DNA of 63,852 nucleotides from a virus. The notes beneath the pieces are model-generated. The model did no database searches. It was not told the origin of the DNA and was given only the letters and a program-made list of their open reading frames with translations. The stretch covers positions 1-63,852 of the IMG/VR virus record IMGVR_UViG_3300030389_002358; one strand, written 5' to 3'. The translations under genes and the position numbers were made by a program. Each line of letters begins with the position of its first letter. Positions within the stretch are counted from its first letter, which is position 1. This document shows positions 37,401-44,370 of the stretch, piece after piece.

Positions 37401-40169
37401 TGACCTTACAGAAACTACAGCTTGAGTATCTACGCCAGTATGATTAGCGTTTGTGTAAAAATATGCAGTAGCTTTATCTGTTAAATTTGTACTATCAATT
37501 TGAAACTTTCTTGATGGAGCAGTAACATTTATTCCTACGTTACCACCACTTGTTATAACCATTTTTTCAGTAGAGTCGTTGGTTAAAAATCTAATATCAG
37601 TTATAGAACCACCAAACTGAACATCATCACTACTGTCTAATGTTAATATATTTCTTTCAGCACCAGCATTGTTTTTAAAACGAAGATTTACGCTATTATT
37701 TAAAACAAGGTTACCAGTCATTGTATCACCTGCTTTAGCTACTTTAGTTGCAATACTATTTGTTACTGTTGTACTAAAGTTTGCATCGTCACCTAACGCT
37801 GCTGCTAGTTCGTTTAATGTATCTAAAGCTGCTGGTGATGAGTCTACTAAGTTTGTTACAGCTGTATCTACGTATGCTGTTGTAGCTACTTTAGTTGAGT
37901 TATCACTTGCTGACTGAGTTGTTGCTGTTGTTGCAGTATTGATTGTACCATTTAAATCACCATTAAATGTTGTGGCTGTTACGTTATTTGGAAAAGTTGC
38001 GTTTTGTGATGCTGATATGGAAAGACCTAAAGTTCCATTTGTAAATACTCTAAATGGATTTGTTCCTGATTTTAATATATCTGCGTCAGTGCTTAAAGTT
38101 ATATCACCTGTCATAGTGCCACCAGCTTTTGGTAAAGCTGCGTTAGCAGTAGTCGTAGTAGATGTTAACACAGCATCTCTTGCTGCTATATCTACACCAT
38201 CAACTGTACCGCTAACAACTATGTTTCCTGTAACATCAATACCACCGGTTGTTGTTTCTATTTTTAATGAATTATCATAGTAGAGTTTTACAGCGCCATC
38301 TTTGTAGAATAATCCCATTTTACCATTAGAAAATGAGCCATCACTTATTAGTCCAATAAAAGTACCGTTTGTATCAAAATATAAATTACCTTCGTTTAAA
38401 TCTCTTACGTAACTGTTATTTCCATCATGATACATTACTAAATCTCCTGACGCTCCAAACTTTAATCTATTATTAGAACCACCACTACTATCTCCAAATT
38501 GTATTAGATTTCCATTTGGATCTAGCGTTCCACCTAGTTGCGGTGTTGTATCTTCAACCACGTTATTTATAGATACAGCTTGTACCCGTGCGTCTGTATA
38601 ATAAAGATTACTACTACCTTCTCCAATATCATCAGTGTCTAATGTTAATGTACCACCTAAAGCTAAACTGTTTGAATTTATTGTTACGCTAGAATTAGCT
38701 AGAGAACTATTTGGAATACTTGATAAGGCAAAGTCAATGTGATTATTAGCGTCGTCGTATGTTACAGCGATGCCACCAGTTTCATCACCACCAAGCATGC
38801 TACCAATAACATCTTGAACTTGTTCGTTAGTTAGTTGAGTAGCAGCTATAGTTAATGCATTACCAGCATCATCATAAGTTAACGTTATATTAGAACCAGC
38901 TGTTAATAATGAATTAACTCTGTCATCAACTCTTTCATTAGTAAAGTATAAATTGCTACTGCCCTCTGTTATTTCATCTGTATTATCTTTTGTTGCTACA
39001 GCTGCATTTATTCTATCGTCTATAGCAGCTGATGTCATTATGCTTGTATCATTATCTGCAAAAGACTCAGAAGCTGTTTGCACAGCTGATATGTTTACGC
39101 TATCAAGTTGTATTGGTCTTGAAAAAATAACGTTTTGAGAAGAGTGATCAAAACGCATTAACTCTGTCATTACACTTGAGTCTGACGATGAGCTTATACG
39201 AAATATTAAATCTTTATTAAGGCCTTGTTTTTGAAACTCAATATCACCATTATTAGTATGGTATATTCTTAAATCAGCGTTAGCACCTATAGTAAACATA
39301 CCGCTATCATCAACTTTTAAATTACCTGTAGTTGTCTGATGGGTATTGGAAACGGTAGTAACGATAATTGAGTCTGGTAAACCTATTTGTATTTGATTAC
39401 CTGATCCCGCTGTTTCTATTTCATTTGAAGTACCAACTATAGATAATGTTTCACTGTCTAAGTCAATTGATAATGCGCCGCCGGTATCGCCTTGAAAGTC
39501 TAAATCTTGCGCAGTTATTTGTGAATCAACATAAGATTTTATTTGGGCTTGTGTAGATAAACCATTACCATTATCTGATACAGCGCCAGTTACTATTGCT
39601 AGCGAGGCTGTTGGGCCTGTACCGTTTGTTATTGTTAATTGATTTGTTGTTGTTGATTGTACCTGTGTTAGGTTACTTGCACCAATTGCTGATGGTGCTA
39701 TAGCATATATTTCTCCTGATGTTATGCTACCTTTTGCTGCTATAGGAACAGATAGTGTTAGCGTTTTAAAGTCACCATCTGTAGATATGTTTGTTATAGT
39801 AAATACACCAAAGTTGTTTTGATTATCAACATTGGATATAATTACATTTTTATTTAATAAACTTTGAATAAAATCTGCCTTAGTATTGCTTGGATCATTA
39901 AAAGAAAATACACTTATTCTTATAGTTCTCGTTGCATTAGTTTCAAAGTTTGTTTGACTTGGTGCATCTAAATAACCAGAAGCCTGACCTATTGAAGTGT
40001 CGTATTTAAATGTTATCTGGTCAGCTACTCCTGCCGCGTTGGTTGCTCTTAAAAAATCAGTTATACTAGCAAAAGTATAATTTCTTGTGCCACCACCCGA
40101 GTCAGAACCAAGCAGCTTATCATTATTACTTAATGATTGATCAGCTTGTATATTTTTTATTTTGGGCAT
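28413..40169 (-). CDS. giant tail fibre with S74 intramolecular chaperone domain
   Basis: 3918 residues, 11.7 kb, nearly a fifth of the genome. The body is made of many short repeats ending ATFAGDVT or variants, typical of long trimeric fibre shafts. The C-terminal domain (from about 3820) is an S74 peptidase/endosialidase-type chaperone: TSDYRLKED carries the catalytic Ser3830/Lys3835 dyad, GYGVLAHELQEVVP follows, and a leucine-rich coiled-coil end closes the protein. S74 domains fold the trimer and then cut themselves off. The N-terminus (about 1-60) would attach to the tail. It probably recognises the host surface. Confidence 0.88.
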   Translation of the reverse strand: MPKIKNIQADQSLSNNDKLLGSDSGGGTRNYTFASITDFLRATNAAGVADQITFKYDTSIGQASGYLDAPSQTNFETNATRTIRISVFSFNDPSNTKADFIQSLLNKNVIISNVDNQNNFGVFTITNISTDGDFKTLTLSVPIAAKGSITSGEIYAIAPSAIGASNLTQVQSTTTNQLTITNGTGPTASLAIVTGAVSDNGNGLSTQAQIKSYVDSQITAQDLDFQGDTGGALSIDLDSETLSIVGTSNEIETAGSGNQIQIGLPDSIIVTTVSNTHQTTTGNLKVDDSGMFTIGANADLRIYHTNNGDIEFQKQGLNKDLIFRISSSSDSSVMTELMRFDHSSQNVIFSRPIQLDSVNISAVQTASESFADNDTSIMTSAAIDDRINAAVATKDNTDEITEGSSNLYFTNERVDDRVNSLLTAGSNITLTYDDAGNALTIAATQLTNEQVQDVIGSMLGGDETGGIAVTYDDANNHIDFALSSIPNSSLANSSVTINSNSLALGGTLTLDTDDIGEGSSNLYYTDARVQAVSINNVVEDTTPQLGGTLDPNGNLIQFGDSSGGSNNRLKFGASGDLVMYHDGNNSYVRDLNEGNLYFDTNGTFIGLISDGSFSNGKMGLFYKDGAVKLYYDNSLKIETTTGGIDVTGNIVVSGTVDGVDIAARDAVLTSTTTTANAALPKAGGTMTGDITLSTDADILKSGTNPFRVFTNGTLGLSISASQNATFPNNVTATTFNGDLNGTINTATTATTQSASDNSTKVATTAYVDTAVTNLVDSSPAALDTLNELAAALGDDANFSTTVTNSIATKVAKAGDTMTGNLVLNNSVNLRFKNNAGAERNILTLDSSDDVQFGGSITDIRFLTNDSTEKMVITSGGNVGINVTAPSRKFQIDSTNLTDKATAYFYTNANHTGVDTQAVVSVRSDNASSTGDVLYVRGDGTGNLLTLDKGGTDKLTVDHNGDATFAGDVTVSGGDITASNFIAGVSGGSVRIKNSANNTIATFASSLDTTFAGNALIEGTLSVYGNSTIGDNFGDAHTINGKVTQITNDAEGYSLSRRNGGTQLLISANGDSQVTFGTDDASGNNTDNWAIGKDNTDNSFKISSGGTLGTGDKFTLTTSAATFAGAVTVEGGILHLGKADTASGHINAKELMTFNIDTDNDDTNRYFAFYTNGESGSGSELVRIQEDGKVGIGVTDPDAKLEVKGPTSDDQSYNLRLRSADDQELMYVRNDGIVKVSHNYLYVDNTAGIYSNGAIRARAGVTDDGGTLGLGGNGEVDNLVLTSNTSATFAGDVDFDGNITLTGSTKNIVLNNSNELRAKDTSNTERTIARVQSGNTLQYGWSGAGNVEFKGGGSYTTRMAIRHSNGYIGIGESFTEPSAALHVKQNQGASNDAVLRLRGTNTTNRITRLQLEDYSGALADGFIQFRIPTADTASSAVLEIGVNSAGLTFDNSNKATFADDVRINGNDLEFNGAAAKISGTSGGQISLNYNTTSNQPLIWYGGGTSEQFKVTNAGDATFAGDVTLESSTSTKPFLTVKNTNADGQAPQLRLIKDSASPADNDETGRIYMYGDNDAGEQIESVLIRGMMTDVSDGSEDSSLEFFTYAAGSQGSASLKLESHNATFGGTITSSGLATFNNGITLGGSNETLKLLYNNTANYRGNLGWAYLQLGNNGNNDLVAGNTATGGAFRFFTNNTNDIAGDGSPNGTIVATFEAGGDAIFHQNVGVGTSSPSGSGWDEAAQILHVYENSTNGALLALESSNTKGILAAGNNKLSLFTTTDDQLRIGTSGTIALDIDTSQNATFHGKVHVNDDSNPDGGSGAGEGGSLIVEGRRDGTANLISLRARDASAPTVALPNGQGGLIRWQGFDGTDFAQMGAIAVVADGQAVANGDSPSKMIFYTTADGGEALTTALTLDKSQNATFAGDVDVADTLKVNQSYQTSNEYVLIGKNTANDGGIVMSSKSGSNSATNDWQIVNQGTNRDLHFYAYGLSDNALILDRETGNATFAGDVTLGTASKKIIADFSSGGTTRKTELELYNSSDGGFTLNNEHSSTGGIKFQIDGSDALSIAKSGKHATFGGNIRTTADIGRDDHNRIMFSTDDSIIFRVADTHRARFDSDALKPYADSSYDLGTNTVRFANIYADTLYGDGSNLTGVTGEWDGSLTGNATISGSLTAGSLITTGSTGTLRLSAETNVITMPSLQDNGTFLSITQTGNESWLFKCESIGGGTADFVTIGASGAAGQFRIREGGGISAHGNSDTIPGLEIHSDNDHGMRILHRATDGDFSFERRVSGTNAEFLRIARATGNAKFSNKVGIGATASDFHADADDLVVGGGSGNTGMTIHSGTSGYGSIFFADGTADDATEKRGQIRYLQGSETMDFHTDNVATPVLTLGATGVATFTNATASGTSLLVRNYTNAIADTKTLIDFRVQGSDNSPYYVAGQMGSKAEGTWTSTSSSRDASLIFNTVLNGDNELALTLDSNKLATFEGDVTLKTGKALLFDNNGTTYIKESSDGVIDFYGDNVHLVSMKQNGTQNEVVVNEASVDVDFRVEANNSTHAFFVEAEGSGKVGIGTASPGAALNVFTGGNSIAAAAVLQHDTFGDDRKVGLGFELGNTQIKGAVGFISDDDTSSQSNGIGNLIFCVDSNDDAAPVGHADEKMRITHGGNVGIGTDSPSSKLHVSGENTVGRFVSSSSYVDLIFQNSGGTGGFLNFVNNTAFNLYVGGGSGANNKMTVKSTGNVGINNSSPTNTLVLTKSSSGQGEHGLRLEFTDTDGPTNTSSSVLVGSYGLKFKNHNSSRNFLFETGKVGIGTASPIVPLHVVGTAVNNPSNGTGGYEVMQVFDDTAYATGVGGGIGLGGKFHSNGTDTIFGEIRGIKENATDTNYASALTFSTRKHLSSITEQMRLSSEGNLGLGITTPTNSTNYKTLDIRGTSGGQILLGRTGVDFFLYSTSASTHLASNSGQDLVFHTGGSGSSNERLRIDSSGNVGIGTDSPEAILSIARNATKTNTGTAEVMHIGTSSETSNYSTLQVTTVGASAAADRKFNFQTIEQGVANAGNLNLQPSGGNVGIGTNDPAGKLHIKESSTQLILETPNTTNDIDFRWRENGTNKWNMRYQNSTNALEFLNQTSGSTLFQLSFLADGSSTFGGNVSTSGASTDFHANASNLVVGSGSGNQGLTIFSGSSAGNYGSIYFADGRADGAEEYRGMITYEQNNEIMRFHTNTTEALKLDLNQDATFAGNATINGYVVTDGQVGVDTFSPYTGTMLHVSGATTAPDTSATNPTNTTAIFSNSDVAYGTLFATHGSGIGEIMQRRTNTATYYDLHLQPHGGESAGVGIGGSVAAGFKFQVNGNANFTENVSMAAAKKIIFGGVTGSGNNAAEIVYNSGILNITADASVANKVQICGDTIEAEEGGVATFANGITVQGGGVSSNTVTVTDTITGGTGKNYASKHSATNLAAGWYTIATNTGDRAQGRFRLVDQTSSRHQAVEFYAAHHFGTDASNQLTVLMNSGFSTEIFTQLRIKDHGTYDGAALQVYIANATNTVDVFLIDQAQTSSGWVVKDFIADATDPGDVDNYASFTSKADLVLSRNDYSVSTTGAFYNKKPNAGTIGLFQGSRNFGLKFQETSVDSGVSQFQIIGINESNSYNNLHLRSAIGTGLVIDTNNDVGIGISSPDAPLHIAAASNANNAEIIRLAYTDGTKDQYRLQLKQTVTSGNVRYNFCMVNNNSAFDDMLIFDQGNIYINPSSPTGTLNTASTSGTGIRFPSGANDSGVMVSVSDESTPNIALVKHSDGSTAGREFIRFVTEGSTSGEIVTGGSTSVCAYNTTSDYRLKEDLKDFDGLDITSKIKMYDFKWKESDTRGYGVLAHELQEVVPSAVTREKDGEQMQGVDYSKLVPVLLKSIQELEARVKELENK

Positions 40170-40571
40170 TTATTTTTGTTTATTAAACTTTTCAAAACTT
40201 CGACCGCCGAAATAGGCCCCGATCACAGTGATCAAAACCAATTGAAGTAAATCTGTCCACTTCTGCTCGACGTTAAATGTTATCGACCCACTGTCGATGA
40301 ATACCATGAGCACGGTCGTCACTATTAGGAATATAAGAACGAGAGGACGAACTGAACGCGTTAACCAGTTTCCGTGCTCTAAATCTGCTTGCCACCTTTC
40401 GGTTACATTTTTTTGCATTGCTGCTTCAGCGTCAATAAATATCTGCGTCATTTCTTTTTCAAATGCTGCTTTCTCGTCTTTTGTTCTTATGAATCTGTCA
40501 GCCACGCCAGCTAATTTGTCAACTACGCTACCTCCAGCTTTACCGAATATTTTAGCTATTATTTCACTCAT
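40170..40571 (-). CDS. holin candidate, 3TM-type
   Basis: 133 residues. A helical amphipathic N-terminus (about 1-65) is followed by two clear hydrophobic helices (SVRPLVLIFLIVTTVLMVF, about 75-95, and LLQLVLITVIGAYFGG, about 108-124) and a basic tail. The layout, with RPL at the start of the first membrane segment, resembles the phage 3TM holin family. It is the first gene after the giant fibre gene and begins one base after it ends. Lysis role inferred. Confidence 0.55.
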   Translation of the reverse strand: MSEIIAKIFGKAGGSVVDKLAGVADRFIRTKDEKAAFEKEMTQIFIDAEAAMQKNVTERWQADLEHGNWLTRSVRPLVLIFLIVTTVLMVFIDSGSITFNVEQKWTDLLQLVLITVIGAYFGGRSFEKFNKQK

Positions 40572-40572
40572 T

Positions 40573-40740
40573 TTATTTTATTTTACAATTGTGCATGTTT
40601 ATAAACCAATTAGCAAGCTGCACATCTCGCTTTGTTGCGTCTTTACGTGACTTTAGCTTTTTAACTTTACCGCAGGTTACGTCGCCTCCGTATAATTTAT
40701 TTATACGAGCTTTTAAAACACCGCGGTAAGCTTTAGCCAT
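40573..40740 (-). CDS. small basic protein of unknown function
   Basis: 55 residues starting MAKAYRGVLKARINKL and rich in Lys, Arg and Asn, with two Cys (GGDVTCGK and NMHNCKIK). The start overlaps the stop of the upstream gene (TAATG), so it is translated with it. No family recognised. Confidence 0.5.
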   Translation of the reverse strand: MAKAYRGVLKARINKLYGGDVTCGKVKKLKSRKDATKRDVQLANWFINMHNCKIK

Positions 40741-41291
40741 TACCTTCTTCTTTCTTCCATTCGGCTAGCTCTTCTGTTAAGCCTATCAGCTTTTAAGTTT
40801 CTTCTAGCATCTTTTCTACGTTTTCTAGCTGCAGATAAATTACTTGAAGCGTTACTCTTTTCTTGTTTTTCTTCTTTATCTTCTTTATCTTTGAAAACTT
40901 CTATATTAACTTTACTAGCGCCAAAATTTGGTGTTCCACCTCTAAAAATATTACTCGGCCCATAGTGTTTATTTGCCGGTGCGGTTTCCATCATGTTCAT
41001 TGTTTTATTACTAAAGTTACCTGGAGAGTAATTTTCAGCATAACCCATGTTTTTAGGATGTGGTCCACCACCACTCATTTCAGGTCCAATATACTTTAAT
41101 TTATCTGGGTTTGCTTCAGCTAGTTTTTTAAGTCCCGCTGACGCTGGCATTGTATGTCCATCTTCTGGTGAGTGTCCATCTTTTGGTTCGTACATATCTG
41201 GATGAGACATATGTGGCTTATCATAGTGATTTTTTACGTTATAATTTTCTGGAAACTTTAACGGATCTTTATGTTTTCCTGTTCCTGGCAT
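40740..41291 (-). CDS. low-complexity His/Pro/Asn-rich protein with basic C-terminus
   Basis: 183 residues. The N-terminal two thirds are rich in His, Pro, Gly, Met and Asn with few hydrophobics (for example DPLKFPENYNVKNHYD), so largely disordered. The C-terminal third is Lys/Arg/Glu-rich and helical and ends in an Arg run (RMEERRR). Such proteins in late regions can be internal or DNA-associated virion proteins, but there is no motif. Tightly linked to the 55-aa gene downstream. Confidence 0.45.
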   Translation of the reverse strand: MPGTGKHKDPLKFPENYNVKNHYDKPHMSHPDMYEPKDGHSPEDGHTMPASAGLKKLAEANPDKLKYIGPEMSGGGPHPKNMGYAENYSPGNFSNKTMNMMETAPANKHYGPSNIFRGGTPNFGASKVNIEVFKDKEDKEEKQEKSNASSNLSAARKRRKDARRNLKADRLNRRASRMEERRR

Positions 41292-41309
41292 AATTTTAAA
41301 ATTTATTTG

Positions 41310-41750
41310 TTAACGATCTTTATCTTTAATCATATCATCAATAGCTTTGTTATAAACTTTATCAGTATATGACTTGTTTTTAAAAAAAATATTTCGCTCA
41401 CTAGTAGGTAGATCTTCTTGACCTAATAGCACGCGATATATTCTGCTTATTAATTGCGAACATTTAAATGAGGTTTTAAAAATAGAAAATTTAATTGTAG
41501 TGCGGTTACGATGCCTCCAAACCTCTATCCAACCTTCAGATCTTAATTTATCCCAACGTTGTTTATTCCATGATAGCGTGTATGTTCCATCGATAAATTC
41601 TTGACGTGTAAACCTTTGCTTACAGTCTAAATATATTAATAATTCCAGTTCAGCGTCTGTTAGTTTATAAGTTTTACAGGCCCATTTTCTAACAAGCCTG
41701 TAATACTTAAATAACTGCATATCCCTCAAGTCGGATGCACTTAGTTTCAT
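41310..41750 (-). CDS. winged-helix-like DNA-binding protein
   Basis: 146 residues. An N-terminal helical stretch (ELELLIYLDCKQRFTRQEF, about 34-52) followed by a helix-rich SWNKQRWDKLRSEGWIEVWRH segment matches a MarR/PadR-like winged-helix recognition pattern. It overlaps the start of the co-chaperonin gene (41747-41750) and is thus co-expressed with the chaperonin genes on the late strand. It could regulate late transcription. Confidence 0.5.
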   Translation of the reverse strand: MKLSASDLRDMQLFKYYRLVRKWACKTYKLTDAELELLIYLDCKQRFTRQEFIDGTYTLSWNKQRWDKLRSEGWIEVWRHRNRTTIKFSIFKTSFKCSQLISRIYRVLLGQEDLPTSERNIFFKNKSYTDKVYNKAIDDMIKDKDR

Positions 41751-42004
41751 TCCACTATGACTACGTCCCCGTGTTTAATAACAAAATAATACTTGTTATC
41801 AAACTCAATACCGTGACCAGCGTGTTTATCATACCATATAATATCATTTTCATGTATACCATTTATAGTATCACCAACGCTAATTACTTTACCTTTAGAA
41901 TACCTAACATCTTCACTTTGTGATTCACTTAATATAAAACCACTATCAGACTTAGGTTCTTCTTTAATTTTTTCAATAACTATATAATAATTAACTGCTT
42001 TCAT
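41747..42004 (-). CDS. groES: co-chaperonin GroES
   Basis: 85 residues, a single chaperonin-10 domain. The mobile loop is KSDSGFILSESQ (residues about 19-30, FIL taking the place of the usual IVL), followed by the conserved KGKVISVGD and GDTINGIHENDIIWYD. It would cap the phage GroEL and is slightly shorter than bacterial GroES (about 97). It overlaps the groEL end by 14 bases but lies downstream of it, the reverse of the usual groES-groEL order. Confidence 0.85.
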   Translation of the reverse strand: MKAVNYYIVIEKIKEEPKSDSGFILSESQSEDVRYSKGKVISVGDTINGIHENDIIWYDKHAGHGIEFDNKYYFVIKHGDVVIVE

Positions 42005-43565
42005 TATCTTGTAATATTCTAACGTTACTAATTATACAGTCTGCAGATATAATAGTGCTTGCAACTGATGCTGCGTTTTTTAATGCTGATTTAGTTACTA
42101 AAACAGGATCAATAACACCACACTTTACCATATCTACTATTTTACCATCTATGACATTAACCCCGTAACCTTTTTTAAGTTTTTCTTCAGGCACATCTAT
42201 ATTAGCATTTTCTAATATAACCTGAAACGGTGTTGTTATAGCTTGTAATAATATTTCTTCGCCTATATTTTCTGGCTTAATAGAGTTTGCCGCGTTTAAT
42301 AAAGCTATACCACCGCCAGGCACTATACCTTCTTTTAATGCTGCCTTTGTCGCGTGTACAGCATCTTCAACTCTATCTTTCTTTTCTTTTAGCTCTACTT
42401 CGCTATCAGCACCTACATATACGATACCAACAGATCCATTTAATATAGCTAATCTTTCTTCTTGTTTATTTTTTAAGTAAGGATTTTTATCTTCCTTCTT
42501 AATAATATCTTTTACTTGTTTTATACGTTCTTTTAAGTGTTTACCTGATTTATTTATAGTGAACACTGTATGCTTATCATCTGTTACTACTTTAGCCGCT
42601 TCACCTAAACAATCAGGATTAATTAACTCAAAGTCATCACCAAGTTCTTCGTTAATAACTTTAGCGCCTGTTACTATAGCTAAATCTTCTATAGTATCTT
42701 CTTTTGTAGGTCCAAAGCCAGGTAAATCAATAAAGTTAACTTTTATATTACCTTTTACTTTATTAGTTAACAACGCTGCTTTTGGCTGCTGCTCAACTTC
42801 TCCTATTATTAATAAAGGTTTATTACCTTTAATACAATATTCTAATATGTTTTGTATCTTTCTTATATTAGGTATAGGTGATGAAGATATAAGTATTGCA
42901 GGATTTTCTAACGTACACGTGCCTTTATCTTTATCAGTTATTAAATACTGTGATTTTAAAGGAGATTTTATTTGCACGCCATCAACAACATCAACATATG
43001 TTTCTCCTGTTGGCGACTCTTCCATTAATACTATACCGTCGTTACCTACTTTTTTATACGCTTCTGCAATAATATCACCAAGCTCTTTGTCATTGTTAGT
43101 AGATATTGCAGCAACTTGTTGTAATAAATCATCATTAACGGCAACACTTTGCTTGTCCAAATTATTGATAACTTTGTTAACGCCTGATTTAATACCTTCT
43201 TTAATCGTTCTAGTATTTTCTTCTTCATGTTGTTCGGCTATTTTTAATAGTGAATGAGCAAGGATAGTAGCTGTTGTAGTACCATCACCTGCTTCTTTCA
43301 CTGTATTGTTAGCAGCTTCCTTTATTAGAGTAGCTCCTATGTTTTCAACCGGATCATATAAGACAACAGATTGGGCTACTGTTACACCGTCTTTTGTAAT
43401 CACCGGTTTGCCTAATGCGTCTTCATATATAACACATTTTCCCGAGGCTCCCAATGTAGATTTAACTGCATTGTTGAGTTTATCTACACCGTAAATAATT
43501 CTGCGTTTAGCGTGTAAGCCAAAGTCTAGATTTTTGACTATTTGGCTAGGTTGATTATATTCCAT
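41991..43565 (-). CDS. groEL: chaperonin GroEL
   Basis: 524 residues against 548 in E. coli. The signatures are intact: AGDGTTTATILA (catalytic ATP site near residue 86), DRVEDAVHATKAALKEG (with the ATPase Asp) and GIVPGGG. The apical domain is shorter and more divergent, which is common in phage GroELs that may fold selected phage proteins. The C-terminus lacks the GGM repeat tail. It is upstream of groES in the late minus-strand operon, next to the divergent promoter region, so it may be expressed first and strongly. Confidence 0.95.
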   Translation of the reverse strand: MEYNQPSQIVKNLDFGLHAKRRIIYGVDKLNNAVKSTLGASGKCVIYEDALGKPVITKDGVTVAQSVVLYDPVENIGATLIKEAANNTVKEAGDGTTTATILAHSLLKIAEQHEEENTRTIKEGIKSGVNKVINNLDKQSVAVNDDLLQQVAAISTNNDKELGDIIAEAYKKVGNDGIVLMEESPTGETYVDVVDGVQIKSPLKSQYLITDKDKGTCTLENPAILISSSPIPNIRKIQNILEYCIKGNKPLLIIGEVEQQPKAALLTNKVKGNIKVNFIDLPGFGPTKEDTIEDLAIVTGAKVINEELGDDFELINPDCLGEAAKVVTDDKHTVFTINKSGKHLKERIKQVKDIIKKEDKNPYLKNKQEERLAILNGSVGIVYVGADSEVELKEKKDRVEDAVHATKAALKEGIVPGGGIALLNAANSIKPENIGEEILLQAITTPFQVILENANIDVPEEKLKKGYGVNVIDGKIVDMVKCGVIDPVLVTKSALKNAASVASTIISADCIISNVRILQDNESS

Positions 43566-43586
43566 TAAATTAAATTTATTATGTTA

Positions 43587-43880
43587 CTACTTAAACGTCT
43601 TAACTACCTTAGGTCCTTTTATAAAGTCTAACCTTTTAGTATAATGCTCGATGCTACCATCAATCGCTGACTCAGCTGAATCTATTGTTTCACGTCTTGT
43701 TACGTCGTGCCACTCGTCTTCTACCATGTCTTTATACTCTGTTTGGTAATAACCGTTAGGTAATTGTGTAATTCTCCAATTTTTTTTGTCCGATAGGTGT
43801 GACCAAAAGTTTTTGGTTTCTTCGGTAATAGCCGGAGTGGAGTTAGACCAGCTATTGGTTTTGTAATAAAAATACGTCAT
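43587..43880 (-). CDS. first gene of the late/minus operon, unknown function
   Basis: I use the ATG at 43880, giving 97 residues (MTYFYYKTNSW...). The upstream Met (43913) lies in the promoter-proximal sequence. The protein is polar with many Lys, Asp and Thr and a TRRETIDSAESAIDGS helix, without a membrane segment. It is the first gene downstream of the divergent control region, just ahead of groEL. It could be a regulator or chaperone partner, but no family is seen. Confidence 0.55.
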   Translation of the reverse strand: MTYFYYKTNSWSNSTPAITEETKNFWSHLSDKKNWRITQLPNGYYQTEYKDMVEDEWHDVTRRETIDSAESAIDGSIEHYTKRLDFIKGPKVVKTFK

Positions 43881-43922
43881 TGTTTTGGTTTTTATTAGGT
43901 TATGCGAAAACATTGGTTACAT

Positions 43923-43949
43923 GTAAGGTGGTTTTCGCTTACACCTTAC
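43923..43949. promoter_or_regulatory. perfect 8-bp inverted repeat
   Basis: GTAAGGTG (43923-43930) and CACCTTAC (43942-43949) are exact reverse complements around an 11-base loop. It lies 43 bases upstream of the chosen start at 43880, so it could be a leader hairpin or an operator for the minus-strand operon. Confidence 0.6.
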
Positions 43950-44105
43950 TATAATATATATTACATAGTTTTGTTTTATTTTAAAGGTGACATTTGCCTG
44001 TTACTAATTATATCTATATAGCTACTGTCATATAAAAATATGTTTGAGATGTAGTGAGTATTTGTGTTGCCACTACACTATACGCACTTACTTTGTATAT
44101 AAAAA

Positions 44106-44171
44106 ACATTTTTTGTAAAGTGGGGGCCCCCTAATGTATACATTTTTGTAAAAACTTTTTACATTTTTGTA
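44106..44171. repeat. three TACATTTTTGTA-type operator-like repeats
   Basis: TACATTTTTGTA occurs exactly at 44139-44150 and 44160-44171, starts 21 bases apart (two DNA turns). A relaxed copy ACATTTTTTGTA is at 44106-44117. Each is palindromic at its ends (TACA/TGTA), the shape of a dimeric-repressor operator or an origin iteron. The GGGGGCCCCC palindrome lies between the first and second copies. Confidence 0.6.
44122..44131. repeat. GC palindrome GGGGGCCCCC in AT-rich DNA
   Basis: A 10-base perfect palindrome of pure G/C stands in a region that is otherwise almost all A and T, between operator-like repeats. It could be a site for a DNA-binding protein or a melted-origin boundary. Confidence 0.5.
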
Positions 44172-44216
44172 TATACACACTATTTTTTTTATAATTATAA
44201 TACTAAGTTTTACAAT

Positions 44217-44242
44217 AAAAGTACGAACATGTGTAGATAATA
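44217..44242 (+). promoter_or_regulatory. spaced GATAATA element, weak copy
   Basis: AAAAGTAC, 11 bases, then GATAATA (44236-44242). The spacing is the same as the stronger copies but the left part is degenerate. It is followed by ATG at 44246, heading a nine-codon frame, then the 26-codon frame at 44268. Confidence 0.45.
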
Positions 44243-44267
44243 TATATGAGTTTAAAAAATAATAAAT

Positions 44268-44348
44268 ATGTTTAATAAAGTGAGTGAGTGCGGTATACTA
44301 CTAATAACAAAATTACAAGTAAACAAACTTACTACTTTTACAAACTAA
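44268..44348 (+). CDS. possible leader peptide (26 aa)
   Basis: ATG at 44268 opens a 26-codon frame (MFNKVSECGILLITK...) whose TAA lies inside the strong element copy at 44340-44352. There is no ribosome binding site beyond AT-rich sequence. It may be a leader peptide or simply a chance frame. Confidence 0.25.
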   Translation: MFNKVSECGILLITKLQVNKLTTFTN

Positions 44349-44370
44349 ATACAAACTTATAAAGATAATA
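44340..44370 (+). promoter_or_regulatory. spaced GATAATA element, strong copy 1
   Basis: ACAAACTAAATAC (44340-44352), 11 bases, GATAATA (44364-44370), then ATG of the first confident early gene at 44395, 25 bases after the last A. GATAAT is one base off the sigma-70 -10 hexamer TATAAT, with the conserved ACAAACTAAATAC in the -35 region. Confidence 0.55.

Noticed and set aside
28413-40169. Many similar short repeats (CCTGCAAAAGTTGC type), looking like a CRISPR or tandem array
   Set aside because: They are codons for the ATFAGDVT fibre repeats in one long open frame, irregularly spaced, without spacers of constant length.
42559-43257. A 232-codon frame on the plus strand opposite groEL
   Set aside because: Antisense to a certain GroEL gene; composition is the mirror of it with many Ser and Leu. 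Treated as a shadow.
43966-43973. Bacteroidota -7 box TAGTTTTG as the main early promoter
   Set aside because: Match to TAnnTTTG is exact but no TTTG/TTG at the right distance upstream, and such words are common in AT-rich DNA.
44268-44348. Strong claim of an attenuator leader peptide
   Set aside because: No run of repeated codons and no terminator hairpin next to it, so it is listed only at low confidence.
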